Position numbers and translations under genes: made by a program. Below are positions 17,914 to 27,241 of a stretch of DNA of 64,000 nucleotides, piece by piece. The stretch is from Marinilactibacillus sp. Marseille-P9653 (lineage in GTDB: Bacteria > Bacillota > Bacilli > Lactobacillales > Carnobacteriaceae_A), in contig NZ_CAKAKH010000001.1 of the NCBI RefSeq assembly GCF_916618885.1, positions 310,001 to 374,000 on the forward strand, written 5' to 3'. The notes beneath the pieces were generated by a model that searched no databases, was not told the DNA's origin, and saw only the letters and a program-made list of their open reading frames with translations. Numbering within the stretch: position 1 is the first letter of the stretch; each line of letters begins with the position of its first letter.

Positions 17914-19092
17914 ATGTCAGTGAATCAGTATACAGAAAACATTCAAGAATTGATCCAGTCCGTAAGTCCGGAATTAAGAAAATTAAGCGAATATATTTAT
18001 GATCATCCAGAACTAGGGCACGAAGAGTTCCTTTCTTCAAAAGCGCATGTCGAGTTACTTGAAAAGCATGGATTTGAAGTAGAATATCCATATCTTGGAA
18101 TCGATACAGCATTCAAAGCAGTGTATAAAGGTAAGGGAGAGGGACCGACCATTGCTTACTTATCAGAATATGATGCACTACCTGGGATTGGCCATGGATG
18201 CGGTCATAATTTATTGGGGGCGACGGATACAGGAGCGGGTATTGTCCTTTCAAAATTGGTCGATCAAGTCGGCGGAACGGTTATTGTCTTAGGTACACCA
18301 GCCGAAGAAACGAATGGCGACAAAGTGACGATGGTAGAGGCAGGAACATTTGATGATATCGATGTTGCTTTCTGCACACACCCATCTGACGGGTATTATG
18401 CAAGTGGAACATCTATGGCGATGGAGGCGATTGAATTCCGCTTCCACGGTAAGACCGCTCATGCCGCTGCTTCTCCTTTTGAAGGAAAAAATGCGTTGGA
18501 TGCTTGTTTAAATACATTTAACAACATCAATGCGCTTAGACAGCAGCTTCACCCTTCAGCACGTGTTCATGGTGTCATTAAACAAGGTGGAGAAGCAGCA
18601 AATATTATTCCAGATTTCACAAGAGCAGAGTTTTATGTGCGTGCGATGGATATGCCCTATTTGAATGAACTCAAACAAAAGGTGATTCAATGTGCCGAAG
18701 CAGGAGCACTAGCAGCTGACTGCAAGATGGAGTGGGGCCATTACGAAGCAAGCTATCAAAATCTCATTACAAACAAAACCCTTTCTGAAAAATACAATGA
18801 GAACATGAGGCGTTTAGGAATTGAAATGGACACAGAAGAAAAAGATTCTATGGGTTCCATGGATATGGGGAATGTGAGTCAAGTCGTTCCAGCTATTAAT
18901 CCATATTTTGAGATTAGCAACGGAAATAGCGTGACTGCACACACAGTCGAGTTTAGAGAATATACAAAGACAGAACCAGCTTACGAAGGAATGGAAAAAA
19001 CCATTGCAGCCTTTACACAGACAGCTCTTGATTTGATAATGGACAAACAACTCTTAGCCGATGTAAAAGCAGAGTTCAATTCTAAGTTCTAA
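17914..19092 (+). CDS. M20 family amidohydrolase/peptidase
   Basis: 392 residues of the M20 (AbgB/PM20D2-like) amidohydrolase group. Zinc-site landmarks are HGCGHNLLGA, GTPAEETNGDK, the CTHPSD segment and the C-terminal AHTVEFRE. HGKTAHAAASPFEGKNALDA marks the lid/dimerisation domain. Members hydrolyse N-acyl amino acids, dipeptides or p-aminobenzoyl-glutamate. It has its own promoter and a GGGAGAAT ribosome site, and a GNAT acetyltransferase follows after 16 bp. The substrate is unknown; close paralogues differ only in binding-pocket residues. Confidence 0.88.
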   Translation: MSVNQYTENIQELIQSVSPELRKLSEYIYDHPELGHEEFLSSKAHVELLEKHGFEVEYPYLGIDTAFKAVYKGKGEGPTIAYLSEYDALPGIGHGCGHNLLGATDTGAGIVLSKLVDQVGGTVIVLGTPAEETNGDKVTMVEAGTFDDIDVAFCTHPSDGYYASGTSMAMEAIEFRFHGKTAHAAASPFEGKNALDACLNTFNNINALRQQLHPSARVHGVIKQGGEAANIIPDFTRAEFYVRAMDMPYLNELKQKVIQCAEAGALAADCKMEWGHYEASYQNLITNKTLSEKYNENMRRLGIEMDTEEKDSMGSMDMGNVSQVVPAINPYFEISNGNSVTAHTVEFREYTKTEPAYEGMEKTIAAFTQTALDLIMDKQLLADVKAEFNSKF

Positions 19093-19108
19093 AGGAGGTT
19101 TCCTCGTT

Positions 19109-19603
19109 TTGGAGTTGAGGAAATTAAAAGTTACAGATGAAATAGCGTATATAAACTACATTAAAACTTGGGGAAACGAAAAGATTGTTCCAACTTCTTC
19201 GGATCATGGTGAAAAAACATATCAAGATTTTCTACAAAAACTGATGCAAGCAGAAAAAGGAACAGAACAAGGGGTACCCTCTGAAACATACTTTCTGTTT
19301 CTTGAAGAACAAGAGATAGCCGGTGCCATAAATTGTCGTTATCAGCTTAATGACCAGTTAAAACATATCGGTGGTCATATTGGCTATGGAATATCTCCCG
19401 TACACAGAAGAAAAGGGCTGGCTCATCTGATACTGGGTAAAACGTTACCGCTCTTCAAAGAGAAAGGAATTGAGCGTGTATTACTGACAGCCGATGATGA
19501 TAATTTGGGTAGTGTACGAACGATCAAAAATCATCAGGGACAAAAAATCTCCTCAGATATTAAAGACGAAAAAATGTTTAGTCGCTACTGGATAAACGTA
19601 TAA
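19109..19603 (+). CDS. GNAT family N-acetyltransferase
   Basis: 164 residues. The acetyl-CoA-binding motif A is recognisable in HIGYGISPVHRRKGLAHLILGKTL, with a following LLTADDDNLGSVRTIKNHQG typical of YjcF- and RimJ-like GNATs. The start is TTG 19109, 10 nt after AAAGGAGG. It follows the M20 amidohydrolase by 16 bp, so deacylation and acylation genes are probably cotranscribed. The substrate is not predictable. Confidence 0.85.
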   Translation: MELRKLKVTDEIAYINYIKTWGNEKIVPTSSDHGEKTYQDFLQKLMQAEKGTEQGVPSETYFLFLEEQEIAGAINCRYQLNDQLKHIGGHIGYGISPVHRRKGLAHLILGKTLPLFKEKGIERVLLTADDDNLGSVRTIKNHQGQKISSDIKDEKMFSRYWINV

Positions 19604-19656
19604 AAAGACCCCAACTATCCATCTGTTCAAAACTGACGGGTAGTTGGGGTCTTTTT
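19602..19656. terminator. Bidirectional terminator
   Basis: A perfect 16-bp stem (AAAAAGACCCCAACTA at 19602-19617 with its complement at 19641-19656) has A/T tails on both sides. It lies between the convergent GNAT and egtU-like genes. Confidence 0.9.
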
Positions 19657-19664
19657 AACGCATA

Positions 19665-21182
19665 TTATTCTGTTATTAAGCCTTCTTCAATTAAAAATTC
19701 TCTAGCCACGTCTTCTGCTGTTTGACCATCGTAATCAACTTGATAGTTCATAGCACGCATTTGATCGTCAGTAATTTGACCACCTAATGTATTCAATATA
19801 TCTTCTAGCTCCGGATATTCCTCTAGAAGTTCATTTTTCAGTAGTGGAGCTCCTTGATAAGGTGGGAATAATTCTTCATTGTCTTCTAGTACAACAAGAT
19901 CATATTCTTCGATTTGGCTATCTGTACTATAAGCGTCGAGTAAGTTTATATCACCACGCTCAACGGCAGTGTATCTCAGCTGCGGTTCCATCGTCTGGAC
20001 ATTTCCAAAAGAAATACCGTACATATCTTGGATACCTGGATAACCATCTTCGCGGTCATTGAATTCTAGTGTGAATCCCGCATTGACTTGATCCGCAACT
20101 GAAGTAAGATCAGCAATCGTTTCTAGATTGTTTTCTTCTGCGAACGCTCTTGGAACAGCTAAAGTGTAGGTATTGTTGTAGTCCATTGGTTCAAGAAAGG
20201 CCAAATCATATTCTTGATTCAATTGTTCAGCGGCATCCATATAAACGGATTCAGCTGAAGCGCCGGGTTCAGGGACATCATCAAAGAAAGTAGCCATAAC
20301 AGTTCCAGTAAATTCTGGATAGATATCGATGTCGCCTGATTGTAAAGCGCTGAATACAAAAGACGTTTCTCCAAAGTTTGGTTCAACTCTAGCAGTAAGG
20401 TCAGACTGATCTTCAATCAATAATTTATACAAGTTCATTAAAATTTCTGGTTCGGTATTCAATTTACCGGCAATAATCAAATCATCTTCTTCATTAAGAA
20501 GGGGTGGCACAAAGATGATACCTATGATTAAGGCAAGACCGGACCCTAATATAATGGCTGTCTTTTTAACGGAAGTTTTTTGAAGGTAGCTCAGTAACCA
20601 GTCGAAAAAGATAGCTAATAAGGCAGCCGGTATAGCACCAAGTAAAATCAAGGAGTTGTTCCCCCGGTTGATTCCGAGAAGGATTAGACTACCAAGTCCA
20701 CCAGCACCAATTAAGGCAGCGACTGTGGCTGTTCCTATAATCAAGACCATACCTGTTCTGATTCCGGCCATAATAACAGGAAGTGCAATAGGAATTTGGA
20801 CTTGAATGAGTTTTCTAAAACGACTCATTCCCATAGCGTCAGCAGCTTCATCTATAGCTGGATCGATTTCTGCTAGTCCAGTGTACGTGTTTCTAAGAAT
20901 AGGGAGTAAAGCGTAGACAACCAGTGCAATGACGGCTGGTAAAGTTCCGATTCCGATAAGCGGTATCAATAGTCCTAAAAGAGCCAACGAAGGAACTGTT
21001 TGGAAAATTGCTGTGACCTGAATAATCGGTTCTGCGATTCGTTTATGTTCGGTCAGGATAATGCCTAAAGGAACAGCAATTAAAACGGCAATCAGTAAAG
21101 AGATGAACGATAATTGCATATGTTCAAGGAGCGCTGTCCAAAAATCACCACTGCGCTGCTGGAAGGTTTCTATAAGATTCAT
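19665..21182 (-). CDS. egtU: ABC transporter permease fused to substrate-binding protein, EgtU-like (OpuC family)
   Basis: 505 residues. A ProW/OpuCB-type permease domain (about 1-205, with the coupling loop DEAADAMGMSRF) is fused to an OpuAC-type periplasmic-style domain (about 235-505) facing outward. The receptor has AGKLNTEPEILMNLYKLLIE, DIDIYPEFTGTV, LEFNDREDG followed by MYGI, and YQGAPLL, a pattern I remember from pneumococcal EgtU, the ergothioneine receptor-permease. Choline, betaine or carnitine receptors share the fold, so ergothioneine is an inference. The ATPase gene precedes it with a 1-nt overlap. Confidence 0.82.
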   Translation of the reverse strand: MNLIETFQQRSGDFWTALLEHMQLSFISLLIAVLIAVPLGIILTEHKRIAEPIIQVTAIFQTVPSLALLGLLIPLIGIGTLPAVIALVVYALLPILRNTYTGLAEIDPAIDEAADAMGMSRFRKLIQVQIPIALPVIMAGIRTGMVLIIGTATVAALIGAGGLGSLILLGINRGNNSLILLGAIPAALLAIFFDWLLSYLQKTSVKKTAIILGSGLALIIGIIFVPPLLNEEDDLIIAGKLNTEPEILMNLYKLLIEDQSDLTARVEPNFGETSFVFSALQSGDIDIYPEFTGTVMATFFDDVPEPGASAESVYMDAAEQLNQEYDLAFLEPMDYNNTYTLAVPRAFAEENNLETIADLTSVADQVNAGFTLEFNDREDGYPGIQDMYGISFGNVQTMEPQLRYTAVERGDINLLDAYSTDSQIEEYDLVVLEDNEELFPPYQGAPLLKNELLEEYPELEDILNTLGGQITDDQMRAMNYQVDYDGQTAEDVAREFLIEEGLITE

Positions 21183-22150
21183 TAACTATTAGCCTCCTTT
21201 GATGCAGATGCTTCTCCTGCAAGAAAGCTGATCAGATTAGATTTGGATACGGCGTAAGTAAGTGCTTCATTTTCATGATTGACGGAAACTGTCTCATGAT
21301 CTGAAAGAAGTATCGTCAATTCTTCAACAGTTGCTTGGGCAGAAACGGAAATTTTTGGTAAGTTTTGAGGTTGACTATAAAATCCTGCATCTATTAAGTC
21401 CTGTACGTATTTTTCTTCTTTATAATTTGGAAGACCTGTCTGAATAAATTGGCGAACAAAATCGTTGGCAGGGTGCTTCAGAATTTCTTCAGCTGTTCCG
21501 ACTTGTTCAATCTTACCTTTGTTCATCAAGCAAATACGGTCTCCAAGAGTGATGGCTTCTTGCATGTCATGTGTAACGAAGACAACAGTTTTCTTAAGTT
21601 GACGCTGTAAATGCAGTACATCTTTTTGAAGGTTATTTTTAGTTATTGGATCTAATGCGCTGAAAGGCTCGTCCATTAAAATGATATCTGGGTCAGCAGC
21701 CAAAGCTCTGACGACGCCGATTCGTTGCTGTTCACCACCAGATAATTCTGTTGTTTTACGATGTCTGTAGCTATCAGGATCCATTTTTACACTCTCTAGT
21801 AGCTCCGTTACGCGGTTCGTCATATCTTCTCTGGACCACTTTTTCATTTCTGGTACAACCAGAATATTTTCTTCGATCGTCATATTTGGGAATAACCCTA
21901 CTTGTTGTAGAACGTATCCAATATTCCACCTAAGTTCCTGTAAGTCATAATCGCTGATGGGTCTTCCTTCAATCCGAATATAACCTTCTGAAAGGTCGAT
22001 CAACTGATTGATCATTTTGAGAGTAGTTGTTTTACCACTTCCACTTGGACCAATCAGTACGAAAAACTCACCTTCTTTAATTTCTAAAGAAAAATCTGAC
22101 ACGACTGCTTCTTCATTATATCGTTTATGTACTTTCTCAAAACGTATCAT
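21182..22150 (-). CDS. egtV: ABC transporter ATP-binding protein, EgtV-like (OpuC family)
   Basis: 322 residues. The ATPase has Walker A GPSGSGKTTT, Q-loop LQQVGLFPNMT, signature LSGGEQQRIG, Walker B with DEPFSALDP, and the switch His in FVTHDMQEA. The C-terminal about 75 residues resemble a shortened CBS-like tail found in the OpuCA/EgtV subgroup. It is first in a two-gene operon and coupled through a TAATG junction to the receptor-permease. AAAGGAG stands 7 nt upstream of the ATG. It likely powers uptake of ergothioneine or a quaternary amine. Confidence 0.85.
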   Translation of the reverse strand: MIRFEKVHKRYNEEAVVSDFSLEIKEGEFFVLIGPSGSGKTTTLKMINQLIDLSEGYIRIEGRPISDYDLQELRWNIGYVLQQVGLFPNMTIEENILVVPEMKKWSREDMTNRVTELLESVKMDPDSYRHRKTTELSGGEQQRIGVVRALAADPDIILMDEPFSALDPITKNNLQKDVLHLQRQLKKTVVFVTHDMQEAITLGDRICLMNKGKIEQVGTAEEILKHPANDFVRQFIQTGLPNYKEEKYVQDLIDAGFYSQPQNLPKISVSAQATVEELTILLSDHETVSVNHENEALTYAVSKSNLISFLAGEASASKEANS

Positions 22151-22221
22151 TTATCTGCTCCTTTAAAATTTCTCTTATATCCTTAAGTATATCAAAAGCA
22201 ATTCCACGACCTGTACAAATA

Positions 22222-22254
22222 TGTCTTGAGAACAAGACAATACTTCATTATAAT
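22222..22254 (+). promoter_or_regulatory. Promoter of the GNAT gene with a palindromic operator over its -35 box
   Basis: TTGAGA at 22226-22231, a 17-nt spacer and TATAAT at 22249-22254 form a good sigma-A promoter. TGTCTTG-AGAA-CAAGACA at 22222-22239 is a perfect 7-bp inverted repeat covering the -35 box, in the gap between this gene and the divergent egtUV-like operon, so one regulator could control both. Confidence 0.55.
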
Positions 22255-22277
22255 GCTTAGCTAAAGGAGTGATGATC

Positions 22278-22760
22278 ATGAGTTTGACGATTAGAAAAAT
22301 TGAGCCACAAGATGACCAAATAATGGGTGAAATTGTTCAGAGGAGTTTAAAAAACAGAGGGCTAGCGATTTCTGGAACAGCCTACTTTGATCCTTATCTA
22401 TTTCATTTATCTGAAGTATACAAAGCAAAAAGATCAGACTATTGGGTTTTAGAAAAAAACGGAAAAATCATTGGTGGCGGCGGTTTTGGTCCATTCGGCC
22501 AATATGAAAAAATCGGAGAACTACAGAAATTATATATTCTTGACGAAGAACAAGGAAATGGGTACGCGCGTATGCTGATGAAGCAAATTATTGAGAGTGC
22601 TAAACAGGACTACGAAGAACTGTATATTGAGACGTTCAAGTCACTGGATACTGCCAATCAACTTTATCTAAAATACGGATTTGTTTCGTTAAGTCAACCA
22701 TTAGAAGGTTCTGAACACGGAGCGTGTGATACATGGTTATTAAAAAAACTATCTAAATAA
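22278..22760 (+). CDS. GNAT family N-acetyltransferase
   Basis: 160 residues. The fold is shown by KIIGGGGFGPF (strand 4), the motif A region GELQKLYILDEEQGNGYARMLMKQI and LYIETFKSLDTANQLYLKYGF near the C-terminus. ATG 22278 has AAAGGAG 8 nt upstream; the GTG/ATG pair at 22269-22274 abuts it. It is monocistronic behind its own promoter. The substrate is unknown. Confidence 0.85.
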   Translation: MSLTIRKIEPQDDQIMGEIVQRSLKNRGLAISGTAYFDPYLFHLSEVYKAKRSDYWVLEKNGKIIGGGGFGPFGQYEKIGELQKLYILDEEQGNGYARMLMKQIIESAKQDYEELYIETFKSLDTANQLYLKYGFVSLSQPLEGSEHGACDTWLLKKLSK

Positions 22761-22989
22761 TCTTACAATTCTAAAGTCTTTAGAAAATTTCTAGAATTCA
22801 TTAGCAAAACGAAAATGAGGTAACTAAAACATATTATGCATATAACCGTTTATAAAAGGCAATACCCTAAAAGTTTGTGTTAAATTGTTCCTTTTATTAG
22901 GTCTGGGTTGTGGTACACTTATCTAGTAAGTTTTGGATGAGAATAAAATGATAAACCATTCATTTTTAGATTTTGGAGGAGCTTTTTAA

Positions 22990-24189
22990 ATGATCAGAGA
23001 AGTTGTATTTGAAACAATTAAATATATGTGGCGTAGTAAAAAGAACCGGCTTTTCATGATCTTAACTTTAGGAGTGATGCTGGCGTACTCAATAGTCCTC
23101 TTACCCAATACAGCCGGTCTTGAAGAGGTAGATGTTCAGCAACTTGAACGAGAAATGCTTGGAAATGAGCAAACGTACAAAGATGCTTTGCTAAAAGGGC
23201 AGACTGTTCCGGCTGTTATGACAGGGACTTCAGCTTATGAAGCAGCTCGTACAGAATTCTTTAATCAACGACAACTACTCACGGCGCTTCAGCAGGGAGA
23301 TGCAAGGCGGTATCTAGAAATCAACTATAGGCCAGACATTACGGAGCGCGTAATCGTACAGGAATCACTTGATTTAAACGTTCCAGTGATGGGGAGAGAA
23401 GCTGAGAATGTTTTCCAGCCTATAAAGAATCAGGCATACATATATGAAGTAGACGCATTGAATTTCCATATCGTACACGATCGAACGAGTCTTCAGCAAA
23501 TTCATCTTTTTCTCATCGGTCTAGGACCCGTTCTTTTATGTTTAGGTGCAATTTTTATGATCAGCGATATTACGGTGAAAGACCGTAAGTTAACAACTCA
23601 AAAAGCAGGCGTGCCTATGAAGTGGGCCGGTTACTTGTTTATCCAGTCAATAACTGCAGTGTCGTTTGTTCTGCTATTTTATCTAATCTCTGCGGGTATA
23701 TTTTTTATCTTAAACGGACTCCTTTATGGTTTCGGGACCCTTTCTTTACCTGTAGGTCTGTTCCAGTTTGATCAGACGAATCAAAGTATCTATACGAGTC
23801 CGCTAGAGCTGTTTTCTATCGGTCAGTTTCTAATTAGGATAATTCCATTTTTCCTTTTGATTCTTTACTTGATCAGTAAATTGAATACAATCTTTAGTCT
23901 CCTATTCAAGCAAGAAGTCGTTGTTTTGATCAGTGGTGCCTTCATGATTTTATTCCAACAATTGTATTATGGAGTAGAAACAACTGAGCTCTTAGGAATC
24001 AACATCAGCTGGTTTCCTCAAACCTATTTAGATTTTGGGAAAATTGTTACAGGAAGAGTCAATGAAGCAATGTTAGAAGGAGATTTTTACATGCGAGGCC
24101 TACTCGTCTTAAGCATAACAATCCTGATAGCGGAAGTTCTGGTTTATTTGACTGCTAAACACATCACAAGACAGAAATTTGTACGATAA
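22990..24189 (+). CDS. ABC-2 type transporter permease, unrecognised subfamily
   Basis: 399 residues. One membrane helix near the N-terminus (about 20-37) is followed by an extracellular region of about 130 residues and then a bundle of about five helices (from about 173 to the end), the layout of ABC-2 or lantibiotic-immunity-type permeases. The EVVFETIKYMWRSKKNR start resembles such permeases. GGAGGAG lies 8 nt before the ATG. It opens a run of six tightly spaced genes: two permeases, an ATPase, a lipoprotein and two paralogous membrane proteins. The exported substrate is unknown. Confidence 0.75.
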   Translation: MIREVVFETIKYMWRSKKNRLFMILTLGVMLAYSIVLLPNTAGLEEVDVQQLEREMLGNEQTYKDALLKGQTVPAVMTGTSAYEAARTEFFNQRQLLTALQQGDARRYLEINYRPDITERVIVQESLDLNVPVMGREAENVFQPIKNQAYIYEVDALNFHIVHDRTSLQQIHLFLIGLGPVLLCLGAIFMISDITVKDRKLTTQKAGVPMKWAGYLFIQSITAVSFVLLFYLISAGIFFILNGLLYGFGTLSLPVGLFQFDQTNQSIYTSPLELFSIGQFLIRIIPFFLLILYLISKLNTIFSLLFKQEVVVLISGAFMILFQQLYYGVETTELLGINISWFPQTYLDFGKIVTGRVNEAMLEGDFYMRGLLVLSITILIAEVLVYLTAKHITRQKFVR

Positions 24190-24201
24190 GGAGAGAGTCG
24201 G

Positions 24202-25395
24202 ATGAAAAAAATTGCCTATTTCGAGTGGTTAAAGATTGTACGAGATTGGAAAACCAGAGTCATAGCGGTAGGGTTTTTATTATTCTTCGGAACTTTTTCT
24301 TTATTGTATCGCCAGCAAGAAGTGGTTTTGCCGGTTATGCAACTAAGAGGAGAATATGCAGATGCACAGCAAATCTTCAGGCTTATACCCGATCAGCATT
24401 TTGAAGGGGAGACGGGCGAAGACGTTCAGCGCGCACTTGGTCGAAATGCAACTTTGATAGGACTGAATCAATACATACTAGCACAACAAGAAGGAAATAC
24501 AGTATCTGGTGTGGAAAAGGTCGTTTCTGATTATTTAAGTAACGGTCGTCAGATTGCTGAAAACAACCAATTTTTGTACAACGCGACGGAATTTGAGTCA
24601 CTCGATCTTTTAAAAGAAGTGTATTTACCAGCAGAAGAAGAAATAGAAAAAGACTTGAAATTTTATGAAGCACTTGAAGTCGATGATTTGAATATTGAAT
24701 GGAATCCGCTAGCCTCCTCACAAATTTTGAAACAGCAAGTAGAGTTAGTAACAGGAGTCATTTTATTCATCTTCATCGCACTTCTAGCGGGGGATCAGTT
24801 TACTAGAGACCAAGTCAAAAACTGGAGTGTGACTCAAGGAATTCCAATCTCTTGGAAGCGGCAATGGCGGTCACGGAGTTTGATGTTGTGGGGAATCATC
24901 TGGTCTGTGACACTTCTAGGAGTCGCTACAAGCTATTTAAGTAGTCTGTTTTTTGAGACATCAGGAACATTAAACTATCCAGTCCCCATTTATTTAAATC
25001 AGACCATAGAATATCTTCCGATTTGGCAATATACATTGATTTTGCTAAGCTCGGGCATGATTTTGAGTTTTATCGTATTACTGATTGCGAATGGGCTAAG
25101 CTGGATGATTCGAAATATCTATTTAACCATATTACTTGTAACAGGCTTATATTTTCTTCCAGCAATTGGGGGGCAATTAACGTCCGTCTCTTCTTGGCAA
25201 CCTTCTTTTTATTTTAATATTCAGCAAGTCGTTCAGGGAACGAGCGCTAGACTATACGGATTAGAAGCAATAGAAATCTGGAAATTACCAATCGTCCTGT
25301 TTTTACTCTGGGTGATTCTGGAGCTTATTTTCAACTATATTTTTAATCTGATTCCGACACAGACGCTCGGTTTGAAAAGGAGAAAATCATTATGA
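24202..25395 (+). CDS. ABC-2 type transporter permease, second subunit
   Basis: 397 residues with the same layout as the preceding gene product: an N-terminal helix (about 17-33), a long polar extracellular region to about 175, then about six membrane helices. The pair probably forms a heterodimeric permease. It lies 12 bp after the first permease gene and overlaps the ATPase gene by 4 bp (ATGA). No family name is offered beyond ABC-2. Confidence 0.75.
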   Translation: MKKIAYFEWLKIVRDWKTRVIAVGFLLFFGTFSLLYRQQEVVLPVMQLRGEYADAQQIFRLIPDQHFEGETGEDVQRALGRNATLIGLNQYILAQQEGNTVSGVEKVVSDYLSNGRQIAENNQFLYNATEFESLDLLKEVYLPAEEEIEKDLKFYEALEVDDLNIEWNPLASSQILKQQVELVTGVILFIFIALLAGDQFTRDQVKNWSVTQGIPISWKRQWRSRSLMLWGIIWSVTLLGVATSYLSSLFFETSGTLNYPVPIYLNQTIEYLPIWQYTLILLSSGMILSFIVLLIANGLSWMIRNIYLTILLVTGLYFLPAIGGQLTSVSSWQPSFYFNIQQVVQGTSARLYGLEAIEIWKLPIVLFLLWVILELIFNYIFNLIPTQTLGLKRRKSL

Positions 25396-26339
25396 CATTG
25401 ACCGTGAAAAATTTAACGATTGCTTATGGAAAGAGAACGGTACTAGAAAATATCAGCTTTACAGTAGATAAAGGAACCATCATTGGTTTAGTCGCACCAA
25501 ATGGTACAGGAAAAACAACTCTATTTAACGCAGTGATGCGTTTTATTCCAGTCCAAGAAGGCGAAGTTTATTTGAACGAGAAACAATATACAGAAAAAGA
25601 AGCAGATGTACTAGCACTTCATAAACAAATCACTTTTTTTCCAAATCAAGATGACCTATATGAAAACTTTACCGGTACCGAACATATTCAAATGTATGCA
25701 AAAGTTTGGTCAGGAAAAGAATTAGCTGTGGATGATATTATTGATCAATTACAGATGAGAGACTATGTCGGGCGACCTGTAAGAACCTATTCTCTTGGTA
25801 TGCGACAAAGACTTTGTTTTGCTATGATGGTTGCTGCTAATACACCGGTCATGTTTATGGATGAAGTAATGAATGGTCTGGATCCAGAAAATGTTTCACT
25901 AGTGTCAGATATTTTAATTAAATTAAGGAAATCTGGGAAAATCATCATCGTTGCTTCTCATTTATTGGACAATTTAGATGAGTATGCCGATAAAGTCTTT
26001 TTCTTAAAAGACAAGACATTATTCAGAATCAATGATCATCATGAGCAGAAACCGGATTTTTACAAGGTTGTTTGTTCAAAGGAACAAGTGCGTATTTTGG
26101 AACAGACAATGTTATTACCTGAAGAGACCATTCATTTAGGCAATAGTATGCTTTGTATTCCGGTTGACGCATTGACCGAAGAAGAACAGATAGTGTTGTT
26201 TAGACAAATTAGGTCGCTGAAAAATACAGAGTTAAAAGTCGGACCACTAGGCACGTCTGAATACTACTCGCACATTTATGGACTAGAAATTCATTCGTTT
26301 GATAGGGGGAGTCAGACGAATGCTGAAACAGCAGAGTAA
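25392..26339 (+). CDS. ABC transporter ATP-binding protein of the unknown export system
   Basis: 315 residues, CcmA/BcrA-like ATPase. Walker A is APNGTGKTTL (Ala-Pro in place of the usual Gly-Pro), the Q-loop region is FFPNQDDLY, the signature is atypical, YSLGMRQRLC, Walker B is VMFMDEVMNGLDPE with Val after the catalytic Glu, and the switch His is in VASHLLDNLDEY. A C-terminal extension of about 100 residues follows. It overlaps the permease gene before it and the lipoprotein gene after it, so all are translationally linked. Confidence 0.88.
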   Translation: MTLTVKNLTIAYGKRTVLENISFTVDKGTIIGLVAPNGTGKTTLFNAVMRFIPVQEGEVYLNEKQYTEKEADVLALHKQITFFPNQDDLYENFTGTEHIQMYAKVWSGKELAVDDIIDQLQMRDYVGRPVRTYSLGMRQRLCFAMMVAANTPVMFMDEVMNGLDPENVSLVSDILIKLRKSGKIIIVASHLLDNLDEYADKVFFLKDKTLFRINDHHEQKPDFYKVVCSKEQVRILEQTMLLPEETIHLGNSMLCIPVDALTEEEQIVLFRQIRSLKNTELKVGPLGTSEYYSHIYGLEIHSFDRGSQTNAETAE

Positions 26340-27198
26340 ACTCACTCAAATGGTTGGAACGATTATGCTGATAGGGTTCTTGTCTGGATGCTCGGGTTAT
26401 GCGGGTATTAGAACACCAACTTATGACGGAGAACCTGTCCAAATAGACGAAGAAGCTGTCGCTGCTTATAGAGACCACCGAGAAATCATTGGAGAGAATA
26501 AAAAACTGTATTTACAAAAACCCTTTAGTCCTTCGTTGAACGAGCCGGCTCTGGACTTTACCGAGGGAGATCCCGTTCTTTTAGAATCCGGTCAATATAC
26601 AATTGGTGAAGATTTACCGGCTGGTAGAGTTTATATGAGGGGGGCAGACAGTAATTTTGCTCCTGATCAGCGGATCATTCATGTAGGGACAGTAACGATA
26701 ATGGATGAAGAAGACAATCTTTACTTTGAAACTTTGTTCAATGATGCGGCAGGGATCAAAGAAGCCTATATAGATCTTCGTGAAGGTCATCTGATTAAAG
26801 TAGTCGGAGAAAATCCGGAAATCATGGTTAATTATGAGGATTCGATGCAAGTAGATACGAGTACAACACTGATAACTGGTCAATATGAAGTAGGAAAACA
26901 GATTGATCCCGGTACATATGAAATTGCGAACGTCATTACTCCTGGAGTAGGCGTCATGTACTGGTTTCAAGGGGATCAGATACCTAGAATTATTGAATTG
27001 TCGGTTCCTCAAGCTACTATGACCGAAGAAGAACTCGCAGAGGAACGAAAAGCCGGTTATCTCAATGAAACAGAATATCAGCTTCAACTTGAAGCGATAG
27101 AACAAGCTGAAACCCAAAGACCGACAGTGAACCTTGAGACAGGAGATCGTTTATCTCTACCGATGGTTCATACACTAGAGTTGATCAAAGTAGAATGA
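26320..27198 (+). CDS. Lipoprotein with two repeated GxYxxGxDxPxG-type domains
   Basis: 292 residues. A signal peptide ends in the lipobox FLSGC (Cys24), so the protein is anchored outside the membrane. Two beta-rich repeats follow: one around 87-175 starting ESGQYTIGEDLPAGRVYM, and one around 187-235 starting ITGQYEVGKQIDPGTYEI. A charged helix (EEELAEERKAGYL) precedes the C-terminal strand. ATG 26320 has GGGGGAG 8 nt upstream and lies inside the 3' end of the ATPase gene. It probably works with the ABC exporter as an outer-face partner; the function is unknown. Confidence 0.78.
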   Translation: MLKQQSKLTQMVGTIMLIGFLSGCSGYAGIRTPTYDGEPVQIDEEAVAAYRDHREIIGENKKLYLQKPFSPSLNEPALDFTEGDPVLLESGQYTIGEDLPAGRVYMRGADSNFAPDQRIIHVGTVTIMDEEDNLYFETLFNDAAGIKEAYIDLREGHLIKVVGENPEIMVNYEDSMQVDTSTTLITGQYEVGKQIDPGTYEIANVITPGVGVMYWFQGDQIPRIIELSVPQATMTEEELAEERKAGYLNETEYQLQLEAIEQAETQRPTVNLETGDRLSLPMVHTLELIKVE

Positions 27199-27241
27199 TA
27201 TAGAAGTAAGGGAATAAGAAGGTCATAAGGGGGAGAAAAAG

